Shown one piece after another: positions 31,770 through 41,149 of a stretch of DNA of 56,471 bases. Below the pieces are notes generated by a model. It ran no database searches and was not told where the DNA came from. It saw only the letters and a program-made list of their open reading frames with translations. The DNA is from Oleispira sp. (GTDB taxonomy: Bacteria > Pseudomonadota > Gammaproteobacteria > Pseudomonadales > Oceanobacteraceae). The position numbers were made by a program, and so were the translations under genes. The stretch spans positions 3,703 to 60,173 of the forward strand of contig JAESQF010000037.1 in NCBI GenBank assembly GCA_016765295.1, in the 5' to 3' direction. Every line of letters starts with the position of its first letter. Position 1 is the stretch's first letter.

Positions 31770-32813
31770 ATGCCAATCACATATTTCAATAATAGAAACT
31801 TGGGTAAAGCTGCCGCTATTTTTGGCTTGGCTACCGCATTAATTCTGCCACAGTCCGCATTTTCGGCTGAGGGATCTGTAGCTGTTAACGTAGATAACTT
31901 TGTGCGAGCTGAAACTGCTGCAAATTTCGACAAAATGCTCGCGCTGGTGAATGGCAAAGTTAATACACTCTTTCATTTTCGACAGCCTATGCCGTTAGAC
32001 GCGCAAAGTGTTATACGCAGCAATCGAGATACGCTTTACAGTGGTGCTATTGTCGATATCAGCCAGGGTGCCACCCTAACCATACCTGAAACTAACGGCC
32101 GCTATGTATCAGTCATGGTCGTAAACGAAGATCACTACATCAACAAAATGTATAACGGTCCAGGCAGCTATAAGCTGACCATGAATGACTTTGATACCCC
32201 TTATGTATCGGTGACGGTACGCACCCTTATAGATTCATCTGATCCTGAAGATGTCAAACAAGTGAAGGCAATTCAGGATGGGATTGTATTACAGGCGAAA
32301 TCTGCAAACCCGTACACACACCCGCAATACGATCAAGCCAGTTATGAGGCGGCTTATAAGGCTGTGATTGAATTAAGCAGATTTGTTCCAGATACGAACC
32401 GAATGTTCGGAAAAAAAGACGATGTAGGTGAGGTTCGTCACTTGCTTGGAACGGCAATGGGTTATGGTGGTTTGCCTGAGGAAGAGGCCTACTATCTCAA
32501 TATTGAACCAAAACTTCCCGTGGGAGCCTATCAACTCACTGTTAAAGATGTGCCGGTAGACGCGTTTTGGTCCATCAGCCTCTATAACAAGGAAGGGTAT
32601 TTCCAAGAAAACAAATACCACGCTTACAGTGTAAATAATATTACCGGCACCCCTAACAAAGATGGCTCTTTCACCGTTCATTTTGGTGGCGACCCCAAAA
32701 GTGCAAACTACCTTCATATTATGCAGGGGTGGAATTATATAGTTCGATTCTATCTACCTCGTAAGGACATACTCGAAGGCACATGGGCTTTCCCGAAAGT
32801 AACAAAAATATAA
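31770..32813 (+). CDS. DUF1254/DUF1214 domain-containing exported protein
   Basis: The protein has 347 residues with a signal peptide (cleavage around AFS/AEG). The DUF1254 half includes SVIRSNRDTLYSGAIVDISQ, and the DUF1214 half includes PVDAFWSISLYNKEGYFQEN followed by KDGSFTVHFGGDP and a C-terminal WNYIVRFYLPR. Biochemical role is unknown for the family. It is shorter than the other three paralogues in this window. It lies between the small lipoprotein gene and a second DUF1254 gene, all on one strand with gaps of 7 and 38 bp. Confidence 0.88.
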   Translation: MPITYFNNRNLGKAAAIFGLATALILPQSAFSAEGSVAVNVDNFVRAETAANFDKMLALVNGKVNTLFHFRQPMPLDAQSVIRSNRDTLYSGAIVDISQGATLTIPETNGRYVSVMVVNEDHYINKMYNGPGSYKLTMNDFDTPYVSVTVRTLIDSSDPEDVKQVKAIQDGIVLQAKSANPYTHPQYDQASYEAAYKAVIELSRFVPDTNRMFGKKDDVGEVRHLLGTAMGYGGLPEEEAYYLNIEPKLPVGAYQLTVKDVPVDAFWSISLYNKEGYFQENKYHAYSVNNITGTPNKDGSFTVHFGGDPKSANYLHIMQGWNYIVRFYLPRKDILEGTWAFPKVTKI

Positions 32814-32851
32814 TAAATTTTTAGATAGTTAACCACCAGAAGGAAAAAATA

Positions 32852-34375
32852 ATGAATACCATGAAAGGGAACCTCGTGACGGTATTTACATCTTTGTCAT
32901 TGAGCTTACTCATATCTTCTTGCGCAATGGCTACAGAGGAGCTGAAGCCTAAGTACTCTGCCGATGTGCCAAAATCCCTGCTGACGCCGGACAAGGTGAA
33001 AACTGAATTTCTGGGGGATCTCGATTTTTTTGATGGTATGCCCAGTGAATCTACTATTAAAAAAACCTATGATTTTCTCGATCTATCGCGAGGAGTCGAT
33101 GTCTTTCTTAACGGCATACCTGCAGTCTCCATTTATGCCATGCTGGAAGGCCTCAAACAAGCGGGCTTAGAACCTGGTGACTTGGGGATTACCGAAAACT
33201 TGCTGGATGCCCGCGGTCTATTATTGACGGCCCAATCAACGACTCCCTATGCTTTAGCAGAGATTGATTTGAAAAATGGCCCGATTGTAGTCGAGATTCC
33301 AGGGCCTGTTTTAGGCACGATTGATGACGCCTTTTTCCGTTTTGTTAGTGACGTTGGTCTGACTGGCCCTGATAAAGGCAAGGGTGGTAAATATCTGTTT
33401 ATAGGGCCGGACTACAAGGGCGATATCCCAGACGGCTACTTTGTCGCAAAATCTACCACCTATCGTCACTGGCTACTCATGCGCGTTTTTGTGAAGAACG
33501 GCGACTTGAAGGCCTCTACAAAAGGGCTAAGAGAAGGATTTCGTATCTACCCGCTCGCGCAAGCAAACAACCCACCCAAGCAAAAATTCTATGACCTTTC
33601 CGGTAAGCAATTCAATACGATCCATGCTAACGATGAACACTTTTATGAAGAGCTCAACGCAGTGGTTCAATATGAGCCTGCAGAAGCATTTAATCCAGAG
33701 CTTGTTGGGGCCTTTGCCTCTATTGGCATCAAAAAAGGCAAGCCCTTTGCACCAGATGCACGGATGAAGAAAATCCTGAAAGATGCCGCTGCAATCGGCA
33801 ACGCCACGGCACGAGCACTTGTTTTTAGACCGCGCAGTCAGTCTGTTTATTTCTATCCGGACCGTCAGTGGTATTCATCCTTTAACGGTGGTCATGACTT
33901 TATGAACAACGGTGAGTTGGTTCTCGATGATCGCATTGCGTTTCACTATGCTGCTACTGGCATTACGCCAGCTATGGCCACGCCGAAAGTGGGAACAGGA
34001 TCAGCCTATGCGTTTACTCCCCATGACGCTAAAGGCAATTACCTCGATGGCGGCAAAACGTATAAGGTGACGCTGCCGACGCCTATTCCAGTTAATAACT
34101 TCTGGTCATTTATGGTGTATTCGGGCCAGCATCGTTCAATGTTGGAAACCGATCAGAAATCAGCGGGCCTAGACAGTAATATGCCCGCAGTGAAGCCCAA
34201 TAAGGATGGTTTGTATACCGTCTGGTTCGGGCCAAAGGCACCAAAAGGTCACGAGGGTAATTGGATTCAGACCCTGCCAAGCAAAAGCTATAATGCCATC
34301 TTACGGCTCTATGGCCCATTGGAACCGTGGTTCGATAAAAGTTGGAAGCCTAGTGATTTTGAATTAGTGGAGTAG
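32852..34375 (+). CDS. DUF1254/DUF1214 domain-containing lipoprotein-like protein
   Basis: The protein has 507 residues. Its leader ends ISSC (about residue 24), a plausible lipobox. DUF1254 motifs (YDFLDLSRGVDVFLNGIP, LTAQSTTPYALAEIDLKNGP) and the C-terminal DUF1214 block (NNFWSFMVYSGQHRSMLE, GLYTVWFGPKAPKGHEGNW, LRLYGPLEPWFDKSW) are clear. AGAAGGA precedes the ATG. It is third in the lipoprotein-DUF1254 operon. It is closer in length and ending to the two minus-strand paralogues at 37401 and 39035 than to its immediate neighbour. Confidence 0.88.
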   Translation: MNTMKGNLVTVFTSLSLSLLISSCAMATEELKPKYSADVPKSLLTPDKVKTEFLGDLDFFDGMPSESTIKKTYDFLDLSRGVDVFLNGIPAVSIYAMLEGLKQAGLEPGDLGITENLLDARGLLLTAQSTTPYALAEIDLKNGPIVVEIPGPVLGTIDDAFFRFVSDVGLTGPDKGKGGKYLFIGPDYKGDIPDGYFVAKSTTYRHWLLMRVFVKNGDLKASTKGLREGFRIYPLAQANNPPKQKFYDLSGKQFNTIHANDEHFYEELNAVVQYEPAEAFNPELVGAFASIGIKKGKPFAPDARMKKILKDAAAIGNATARALVFRPRSQSVYFYPDRQWYSSFNGGHDFMNNGELVLDDRIAFHYAATGITPAMATPKVGTGSAYAFTPHDAKGNYLDGGKTYKVTLPTPIPVNNFWSFMVYSGQHRSMLETDQKSAGLDSNMPAVKPNKDGLYTVWFGPKAPKGHEGNWIQTLPSKSYNAILRLYGPLEPWFDKSWKPSDFELVE

Positions 34376-34458
34376 TAAGCTTCTATCTAGCTCATAGCTG
34401 GCTTCGCATCCTACTATGAGCATTAGTAGATTCTAAAAATCATATAGAAATTTAACCA

Positions 34459-34489
34459 GCAATGATCGTGACTTGGTTGTGATCATTGC
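34459..34489. terminator. Hairpin downstream of the DUF1254 operon
   Basis: The stem GCAATGATC/GATCATTGC (34459-34467/34481-34489) is preceded by a weaker stem CTCATAG/CTATGAG (34391-34397/34414-34420) in the 173-bp gap before the EamA gene. Neither has a good T run, so they may end or stabilise the upstream mRNA. The function is uncertain. Confidence 0.4.
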
Positions 34490-34548
34490 TCCGTTACCAA
34501 TGGAATGGTTCACTGTGATTTCATTGCTGATAACGGGGTAGATATGCG

Positions 34549-35466
34549 ATGATCTATTTCCTTTATTCATTAAGCTGTAACCTTGTGCAAAACCATTCGT
34601 TAAAAGCAGACTTGCTGCTGATCATCGTTACCCTACTGGCTGCCATTAGCTGGATGTTTTCTAAAGAAGCCGTTAATGAAATGCCACCTTTGTTTTTTAT
34701 TGGCAGCCGATTTTTATTGGCGGGTATTTTCTTAGCGCTTTTTAGCAAGCGCGCCTTAACCGGCTTAAATCCCAAGCAGTGGCTCGCCTCCGCTCAAGTC
34801 GGTGTCTTATTTGGCATGTCGATGTGCTTATGGATTTTTGGTTTGTTCTACGCTAAAAATCTTGGAGAAGGTGCTTTCATTACCAGTATCGCCTCTATCC
34901 TAGTTGCTCCGATTAGCTACTTTATTTTTAAAGCTAAGGTAGAGTCCAGTAACTGGATCGCCTTACCCGTTGCCTTTATTGGACTTGGTTTATTGGGCCT
35001 AGAGAACGGTTTTCATCCTGAACTTAGCCAGCTGTTATTTTTAGGCGCTGCGGTTTTATTATCTCTTACCTTTACTCTAAACGGCCGCGCAGCAGTCCGG
35101 ATGCCCGCCGCGGCTCTTACTGCTATCTCATTAACTTTTGTCGGCATTATGGCGCTGATAATTTCTGTTTGCACTGAGACCTGGCCAGAGACCATTACGG
35201 GATCTATGATGCAGTGGCTATTATTAAGCGCTTTGATTGGTACCGCCGCACGCTTCTTAATTCAAACTTATGCCCAAGGTTTAACGACTCCGAGCCATGC
35301 TGCTGTCATTATGATTTTAGAACCGATTTGGACAGCGTTAATTGCTGCGGCTTGGTTTGATGAAAGGATGGTAGGACTACAGCTGCTAGGCTGTAGTTTA
35401 ATATTCGCTGCGTTGCTGATTAACCGCTGGTCGAATGTTCGTCTGTGGTTAAAATCTAAGGGTTAA
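34549..35466 (+). CDS. EamA (DMT superfamily) transporter
   Basis: This is a 305-residue inner-membrane protein with about ten hydrophobic spans arranged as two EamA repeats. It has the first-repeat signature FFIGSRFLLAGIFLALFSKR, YAKNLGEGAFITSIASILVAPISYF in the middle, and the second-repeat ending TPSHAAVIMILEPIWTALIAAAWFDE. It probably exports a metabolite or amino acid; the substrate is unknown. The first ~15 residues are poorly conserved-looking, so a later start is possible. It is a single gene between the DUF1254 operon and the convergent HDOD gene. Confidence 0.85.
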   Translation: MIYFLYSLSCNLVQNHSLKADLLLIIVTLLAAISWMFSKEAVNEMPPLFFIGSRFLLAGIFLALFSKRALTGLNPKQWLASAQVGVLFGMSMCLWIFGLFYAKNLGEGAFITSIASILVAPISYFIFKAKVESSNWIALPVAFIGLGLLGLENGFHPELSQLLFLGAAVLLSLTFTLNGRAAVRMPAAALTAISLTFVGIMALIISVCTETWPETITGSMMQWLLLSALIGTAARFLIQTYAQGLTTPSHAAVIMILEPIWTALIAAAWFDERMVGLQLLGCSLIFAALLINRWSNVRLWLKSKG

Positions 35467-35500
35467 AATCTAAAGGCTAATAACGGAAGGTTAAAACGTA

Positions 35501-36352
35501 TTACTCTCGTTGCTGCCAGAGTTCTTCAAGATTTTCACTTAAATCTTGATAGATATCTTCATTGATACCCAGTTCAATATAGCAGGACTCTCTTACTTCA
35601 TCCCAGCCTTGGATATTTTGTCGGCGCTTTAAACTACTTACCATATTATCTGCGATCTTCAAGGTCGCATAAACCAAGTTTTCCATGTGCGATTTATTAT
35701 GTTGTAAAAAATCATCTTCATGATGATTCAAGATCACTTGGCAAATATCTTTTGGCAACTTCCAGCCCGACGCAATAAAATATCCCACAACCGCATGGTT
35801 ACTTTTATGAAATTCCTCTTCGTATTGAACTTGGGTTTTAGAATGATCTTCATTGGCTGCTAATAGCGTTTCCAAATAAGTAGAAGAAAAACGCATACTC
35901 ATTGCCGCTATACCGCAGTCATGAAATAACCCTGCGGTATATAGGTTCTCTGGTGGGATTTTATCTTCAATATTTTGGCCAATATAGACCATCGTCTCCG
36001 CAACCAGACTGGCATTATCCCATAAACGTTCAAATCGAATGGCAGCTTCTCCTTGAAAACTTTGTTTGATTAAAATTCCTGATATTAGAGTGGATACAGA
36101 TCCCATACCTAATAACATAACGGCTTGAGCAATATCACTGATCGCACGGTTCATGCCATATAAGGGGGAGTTTATGGTTTTTAAGATAGTTGATGAAAGC
36201 CCAATGTCCGTCGCAATTATACTCGCTAAATCTGCTAATTCACCGTCTGGATCCGCGCAAATCCGCTGCACTTCAATCAATATTTCTGGCATTGAGGGAA
36301 TGCTAAAGCCTTCAGCAACATGGTCTATCACATCTTGGGTAATCGTGATCAT
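35501..36352 (-). CDS. HDOD domain protein
   Basis: The protein has 283 residues from the ATG at 36352; the upstream TTG at 36367 is less likely. It has the HDOD signature IPSMPEILIEVQRICADPDG, then ATDIGLSSTILKTINSPLYG, SDIAQAVMLLGMGSV, and LYTAGLFHDCGIAAM, and later ILNHHEDD. HDOD proteins are HD-related, mostly non-catalytic modules in signalling and flagellar or chemotaxis regulation. This one has no attached receiver or GGDEF domain. The partner is unknown. Confidence 0.85.
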   Translation of the reverse strand: MITITQDVIDHVAEGFSIPSMPEILIEVQRICADPDGELADLASIIATDIGLSSTILKTINSPLYGMNRAISDIAQAVMLLGMGSVSTLISGILIKQSFQGEAAIRFERLWDNASLVAETMVYIGQNIEDKIPPENLYTAGLFHDCGIAAMSMRFSSTYLETLLAANEDHSKTQVQYEEEFHKSNHAVVGYFIASGWKLPKDICQVILNHHEDDFLQHNKSHMENLVYATLKIADNMVSSLKRRQNIQGWDEVRESCYIELGINEDIYQDLSENLEELWQQRE

Positions 36353-36612
36353 AATACTCAGACTCAACCATATTAATTAAACATCTATAAAGCTTAGACT
36401 AAGATCAAATCTGGCGTGCTCTATTCAAGCGCCTTCCTTTTCTCTTATGGTCAAACTGCGCCAAAAATAGCTCAGCCACGGCCAGATATTTCATGCTTTA
36501 TCCACCTCCATTCTGAATTTTCCATAACAATAGAGTGCAGTAAGCTGCACAGCCAATTATAATTACCCTAGCCGATTAGGCAGACATAGATTTGAATTGA
36601 AATAGAAGCATC

Positions 36613-37302
36613 ATGCCCAATAGTGTTCATCAAAATAAACAGTTTTCAACCTCCGATTCAGACCTATTAACAGAGGTCATGGCAGCTCGTCGTGATGTTA
36701 GAGGTAACCGATTTTTAACGGACCCTCTTGCGCAGAGCGATATCGATCAGATCTTTGCCGCAGCTCTGATGGCGCCATCGGTCGGGTTCTCTCAACCTTG
36801 GGAATTTGTCAGCATTACAAAAGCTGAGACTCGCCAGCAGATTGCCGATAGCTTCTTTGTTGAAAACGAAAAAGCCAAAGCTTTATTTAAAGCAGGAAAG
36901 TTTGAAGCGGGTAAGTTAGAGCAGTACCAACAACTTAAGCTAGAAGGCATTATCGAGACACCGTTAAATATTGCGGTCTTTTATAATCCTGAAAAAGGTC
37001 CGGTACTAGGGCAAACCAGCATGCCTGAAATGGGTCGCTATAGTGTTGTCTGTGCGGTACAAAATATGTGGTTAAAAGCACGTTCATTGAATATCGGCAT
37101 GGGCTGGGTCAGTATTTTAGACCCCAAGAAAGTTAAGCGAATATTAAATGCTCCCCCCGAACGAGAATTGATTGCTTATTTATGTGTGGGTAAAGTGGAT
37201 AAGTTTTATGATAAGCCAGAGCTAGAAACCCTGAAGTGGCAAGCGCGCAAAGAGATAGATCAAGTCATAGTCGCAGAAAATTATCAATCCCGATCAATAT
37301 AG
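36613..37302 (+). CDS. bluB: 5,6-dimethylbenzimidazole synthase BluB
   Basis: BluB is a nitroreductase-fold enzyme that breaks down reduced FMN with oxygen to 5,6-dimethylbenzimidazole, the lower ligand of vitamin B12. The 229-residue protein has the family pattern AARRDVRGNRFLTDPL, then AALMAPSVGFSQPWEF, LEGIIETPLNIAVF, TSMPEMGRYSVVCAVQNMWL and MGWVSILDPKK. The SVGFSQPW and MPEM-YS segments distinguish BluB from ordinary nitroreductases. No other cobalamin genes and no B12 riboswitch were seen nearby, so it may serve remodelling of salvaged corrinoids. Confidence 0.85.
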   Translation: MPNSVHQNKQFSTSDSDLLTEVMAARRDVRGNRFLTDPLAQSDIDQIFAAALMAPSVGFSQPWEFVSITKAETRQQIADSFFVENEKAKALFKAGKFEAGKLEQYQQLKLEGIIETPLNIAVFYNPEKGPVLGQTSMPEMGRYSVVCAVQNMWLKARSLNIGMGWVSILDPKKVKRILNAPPERELIAYLCVGKVDKFYDKPELETLKWQARKEIDQVIVAENYQSRSI

Positions 37303-37358
37303 CGTTTTATATCAATAAAAGCATGTACTGCCTACCGGCAATTAGCCAAAATTAATAC

Positions 37359-37386
37359 TAGATCCGATCATAACAATACGGATCTA
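37359..37386. terminator. Hairpin between convergent bluB and DUF1254 genes
   Basis: The perfect 8-bp stem TAGATCCG/CGGATCTA has a 12-base loop and lies between two convergent stop codons. It lacks a long T run on either side, so it may work as a weak bidirectional terminator. Confidence 0.45.
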
Positions 37387-37400
37387 TTAATAAAACACGA

Positions 37401-38936
37401 CTATTTAACTAATTCAAAATCGGTTAACTGCCAAGACTTATCAAAGAATGGTTCTTTAGGGCTATAGAATCTAAACCATACCCACCAACCTCTTTCAGGC
37501 AATGTTTGAACCCAATTACTTTCTTTGCCTTTTGGTGCTTTAGGGCCGAAATATAAATCAACTGAGCCATCTTTGTTATATTGCAGTTTATCGTAAGATG
37601 AAATAGCGGCTTTATTGGTGCTATTTTGCACTTGTGAGCGGGTTTCAAAATCATGCAAGGTTACTGACCAAAATAGCTCTATGGGGGCATCAGCAGGAAC
37701 ATTTAATTTATAAGTATTGCTGCCATTTAACCATTCACCGTCAGCATCTTTGGCAGAGCGTATATATTGCGAACCTTTGCCTATCGCTTTAACTTTCATG
37801 GCCGGTTGCGCCATAGTGGCTTGGAAATAATAATTAGTACGTGCTTCTAAGTCACGCCAAAAAGCATTTTGCAATGAAGGATCTAATTCAAGCACCCATT
37901 CCCATTGAGTATTCGGGTAATAGTTAATACCATCAAAACGTGGCGCAAAACTAATGGCTTGTGCCATTAACCAACCAAAGTGAGCGGCATCAGCCAGTAT
38001 TCGCTCTTGCCTTTCATCCGGGTTATAGGGTTTTCCAGGGACAATGCCAAGGGGTTTTAATAACGAAATAAGTAACGATGCATCTTCATCCACTTCAGGA
38101 TTTAAAAAGTTTACTACTCGTGCCACTTGCTGCCAATATTCATTTGGGTTCATTGCTGAAATAGTATTCATTTCAACACCACTAGCATGCCAAACCTTAG
38201 TTTTTGGTGGGTTTTTTATTTGTGATAATGGATAGACTTTCGAATTTTTAACCGCTGCAATGGCTGCTTTCATATCACCATCCATCACTAGACCACGGGC
38301 AAAAAATGCTGCAATAGAAGTACGTGATCGTAATAACTTAGCGCCTTTAGGCAGATTGATTTCACCTTGGTAATCTTCAGTGGCAATAACAAAGGTGCCA
38401 CCATTACTATTAATACCTGTGAGTGGTACTTGCCATAAATCTAAAACACTGCCTAAAAAGGGTGATTTTGGTACTTCAACAACCATAGGGCCATTTTTGG
38501 CTAAGTCCATAAAAACCATGCCATATACTGTGGTATCGTTGCCAGTTAGTACTATGCCTTTAGTGTCTAAAAAATCTTGCCAAAGGATTAAATCGCCCAT
38601 TTTTGCGCCTTTAATCGCCTTTAAAGGCCCGGTATTCATGGTGTAATATGAAACAAGGTTATCTGATATTTGGTGAGCTAAAACCGCTCGTTGATAATCC
38701 ATTTCATCATACAAACGGGAAACAGTATCTTTAGTTGGATAGCCTGCCTGGTAATCAAGCGCTCCCATACGTGTCGAAATTCGATTAAGTATATGTTCAG
38801 GGCACTCTTTGTCTTTTAAACACTCAGCGGTGGTTTTATCAGAAAACTTGCTAGCTGCTGAGGCGATGTTTATCGATGACAGGAAAAAAGCGGCCAGCGC
38901 AATTGCTGGCAACCAATGCCTTTTTTTATGAGTCAT
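37401..38936 (-). CDS. DUF1254/DUF1214 domain-containing exported protein
   Basis: The protein has 511 residues with a signal peptide (cleavage near ASA/ASK). It has the DUF1254 motifs YQRAVLAHQISDNLVSYYTM and LTGNDTTVYGMVFMDLAKNG, and a DUF1214 C-terminus with IELFWSVTLHDFETRSQVQN, GSVDLYFGPKAPKGKESNW, and RFYSPKEPFFDKSWQ. The last ~90 residues closely parallel the plus-strand paralogue at 32852. It is preceded by another DUF1254 gene on the same strand, 98 bp away, with a 13-bp tandem repeat between them. Confidence 0.88.
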   Translation of the reverse strand: MTHKKRHWLPAIALAAFFLSSINIASAASKFSDKTTAECLKDKECPEHILNRISTRMGALDYQAGYPTKDTVSRLYDEMDYQRAVLAHQISDNLVSYYTMNTGPLKAIKGAKMGDLILWQDFLDTKGIVLTGNDTTVYGMVFMDLAKNGPMVVEVPKSPFLGSVLDLWQVPLTGINSNGGTFVIATEDYQGEINLPKGAKLLRSRTSIAAFFARGLVMDGDMKAAIAAVKNSKVYPLSQIKNPPKTKVWHASGVEMNTISAMNPNEYWQQVARVVNFLNPEVDEDASLLISLLKPLGIVPGKPYNPDERQERILADAAHFGWLMAQAISFAPRFDGINYYPNTQWEWVLELDPSLQNAFWRDLEARTNYYFQATMAQPAMKVKAIGKGSQYIRSAKDADGEWLNGSNTYKLNVPADAPIELFWSVTLHDFETRSQVQNSTNKAAISSYDKLQYNKDGSVDLYFGPKAPKGKESNWVQTLPERGWWVWFRFYSPKEPFFDKSWQLTDFELVK

Positions 38937-38982
38937 GTTTCTTCCTTAAGTTGTATTGTTATTTTTTTTCATCAAAATATAT

Positions 38983-39027
38983 CTACTTAAGGTACCTACT
39001 TAAGGTACCTACTTAAGGTACCTACTT
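38983..39027. repeat. 13-bp tandem repeat (3.5 copies)
   Basis: The unit CTACTTAAGGTAC occurs three times exactly (38983-38995, 38996-39008, 39009-39021) plus a six-base partial copy. Each unit contains a TTAA/GGTACC-rich dyad. It sits in the 98-bp gap between the two DUF1254 genes, just after the stop of the upstream one on the minus strand. Confidence 0.9.
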
Positions 39028-39034
39028 GATTTAG

Positions 39035-40462
39035 CTATTTTATTTCTGTAAATCGCGGCATTTTATAGTCGCCTTTTAAAACACTTTCTTTTGGACCGTA
39101 GGTTCTAATACCAATAAATATTTCACTGCCTGGAATGGTTTCTATCCAGTTAGAAACCAAACCTTTAGGCTCTTTCGGACCAATATAAATATCAATAGAG
39201 CCGTCTTTATTTTTCACTAACTTATCATTAGAAGATAAATGTCTGCCTTTGGTGCCATTGTTGATAAATGTACGGGTATGCGAGTCGTAAGCAAATACCG
39301 ACCAAAAGTTTCGCGCAGGAAAATCAGCGGCCATATTAATTTTATAGTTTTTTGCTGAGTCAATCGGTTGGTCGTCAGCATCAACCATGGCTACATTGTA
39401 CATAGTGCCACTGCCAAGTACTGCTGGCATACAGTAAGCCCAGTAATCAATTGCTGCACGGCGTTGGTAATCTATCGCACCATTAGCATCTTCATAAATA
39501 TAACGTTTACCTTGTTTGATATCTTCAGGGAAAAGGTTAAATCGCGTCCAACCCGGTTGACCTTCTGCAGGCACCCAAGAAATACCATTTGAAACTTTAA
39601 TTAAATAGTTTTGAACATCTTTAGCCACTTGAGCAAGTATTGCTGATTGGCGCTTACTCGGCTTGAAGGCTTTGCCTTTTTCTAGGCCGATATAATTTGC
39701 CATGCCAAGCATGTTTTTATCATAATCATTAATAGGCTCTTCTTGTATGACCATGTTAACCAGTTGGAAATAGTCAGCATCAAAAGCAGGCGCAGCTTTA
39801 TAAACGGTTTTTGACATATCTAAAAAGCGCGTTTTTGCGGGCTTAGCTGCTTGGGAAAGTGGATAAATCTGCATTTTGTAACCGTATTCTACCGCGGCTT
39901 GCCAGCCATCGGTAGAGATAGAGCGAATAAGGAAGTTTTGTAAGTAAGTGGAGCTGCGCATAATTTTGTAACCAGAGGGCAGTTCTTTTTTATAATTAGG
40001 TGGCACAATAAGGTATTTAGCGCCTTTACCTTTATCCCAACCATCAAGGCCAACATCAATATCCTCTAACGGACGTTGCCAAGCACTCGATATTGCACCA
40101 TATAAATGTGAGCTTTTAGTCGCCTTAGGAATTACAACAACGACAGGTCCGTTGTTTAAATCAATAGCGCCTTGTAAATAAGGCGTTTGACTTTGCAAAG
40201 CCACCAAATGAATGTCTGAATTCATCGGTTTGGTATTGATAGCAATATCGTTAGCTTTGCCTTTTAAGTCGCGAATAACCGCTGCTCTGGTAGCAAAGCT
40301 GTCCGTTGCAGGCATAGCCCATAAAGCAACTTCAAAGGCTCGATGATAATAAAGCTGTTCCGTTTTAGTAGCTGTCGAAAGCTCAAAAGCGTGCACTTGA
40401 AAAGCGAAGAACGTAGTTAATATAAAAAATAAAAGACGTTTGATGGGTAAATCCTTTTTCAT
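39035..40462 (-). CDS. DUF1254/DUF1214 domain-containing exported protein
   Basis: The protein has 475 residues with a signal peptide (cleavage near VHA/FEL). It has the DUF1254 region (YYHRAFEVALWAMPATDSFA, LQSQTPYLQGAIDLNNGPVV) and the DUF1214 region (ARNFWSVFAYDSHTRTFI, GSIDIYIGPKEPKGLVSNW, IRTYGPKESVLKGDY). It is the first gene of the minus-strand DUF1254 pair. The 328-bp gap upstream (40463-40790) holds no convincing gene. A 38-codon open stretch with MAKPMGGPEDLDTAEALRR is there, but it has no ribosome site. Confidence 0.87.
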   Translation of the reverse strand: MKKDLPIKRLLFFILTTFFAFQVHAFELSTATKTEQLYYHRAFEVALWAMPATDSFATRAAVIRDLKGKANDIAINTKPMNSDIHLVALQSQTPYLQGAIDLNNGPVVVVIPKATKSSHLYGAISSAWQRPLEDIDVGLDGWDKGKGAKYLIVPPNYKKELPSGYKIMRSSTYLQNFLIRSISTDGWQAAVEYGYKMQIYPLSQAAKPAKTRFLDMSKTVYKAAPAFDADYFQLVNMVIQEEPINDYDKNMLGMANYIGLEKGKAFKPSKRQSAILAQVAKDVQNYLIKVSNGISWVPAEGQPGWTRFNLFPEDIKQGKRYIYEDANGAIDYQRRAAIDYWAYCMPAVLGSGTMYNVAMVDADDQPIDSAKNYKINMAADFPARNFWSVFAYDSHTRTFINNGTKGRHLSSNDKLVKNKDGSIDIYIGPKEPKGLVSNWIETIPGSEIFIGIRTYGPKESVLKGDYKMPRFTEIK

Positions 40463-40790
40463 GTTGATATCCTGTTATTGGCTATAGCTGAAATAATGAC
40501 CTGAGCGTTACTTGTCTACGTAATGCTTCGGCAGTATCGAGATCTTCTGGTCCACCCATAGGCTTAGCCATACGAGGGAATACAGAAAACCAGAGAAATC
40601 AACCTACCTACTTCGTAAGATTGACCCGAACAGCCGAGGGGGGGATTCACCACAGACTACTTTATTAGATCAAATATGACTACGTAATATCGGCAACGAG
40701 CACTATATGCGTGTGAAAATCCATTTAGACTTCACGTGATCTCAGACGTTTTTCTGATTCGTTCCCATTGTGTTGAGTACTGTAGGATGC

Positions 40791-41108
40791 TTAACAAATA
40801 TTGCTAGAAATATTTGTTTTCCCACGATAAACAAATATTAGATAGACAGTAATAAGAGAAAACAACAATCCTAAAACAGCAGAAAAGACTAGAGCGCCAC
40901 CATTCCCCGTGACTTGATACTGAACGATTGAGTAAAAGGCAGCAAAAAATGTGGGCACCGTCCAAATCATCCAAGATTTGAGAGAAATATCTTCGCTAGA
41001 TTGTGTTTTAACTAGCTTTTGCCACTGCGGAATATAGGCAATTAAGGATAATAAAGGCACGCAGCCTTGAAGAAAATTTGCAGTAACAACCATTATTTCT
41101 GAACTCAT
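40791..41108 (-). CDS. PQ-loop / SemiSWEET family membrane protein
   Basis: The protein has 105 residues with three hydrophobic spans. The PQ motif lies in SLIAYIPQWQKLVKTQSSED, followed by SLKSWMIWTVPTFFAAFYSI. SemiSWEETs dimerise and transport sugars, but the substrate here is not evident. AAGGAAG precedes the ATG. It is downstream of an AraC regulator on the same strand, across a 41-bp gap, so it is likely in the same transcription unit. Confidence 0.85.
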   Translation of the reverse strand: MSSEIMVVTANFLQGCVPLLSLIAYIPQWQKLVKTQSSEDISLKSWMIWTVPTFFAAFYSIVQYQVTGNGGALVFSAVLGLLFSLITVYLIFVYRGKTNISSNIC

Positions 41109-41149
41109 AGCTATCTTCCTTCTTGGATTTTAACGTTTTTAAGGTACGA

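Noticed and set aside
36368-36612. Cobalamin riboswitch upstream of bluB
   Set aside because: A CCGATTAGGCAGAC stretch was considered, but the B12-box sequence and supporting stems are not present.
40463-40790. 38-codon minus-strand frame with MAKPMGGPEDLDTAEALRR
   Set aside because: It has no ribosome site, no recognisable family and a stop just upstream. It may be a gene remnant but is too short to support.
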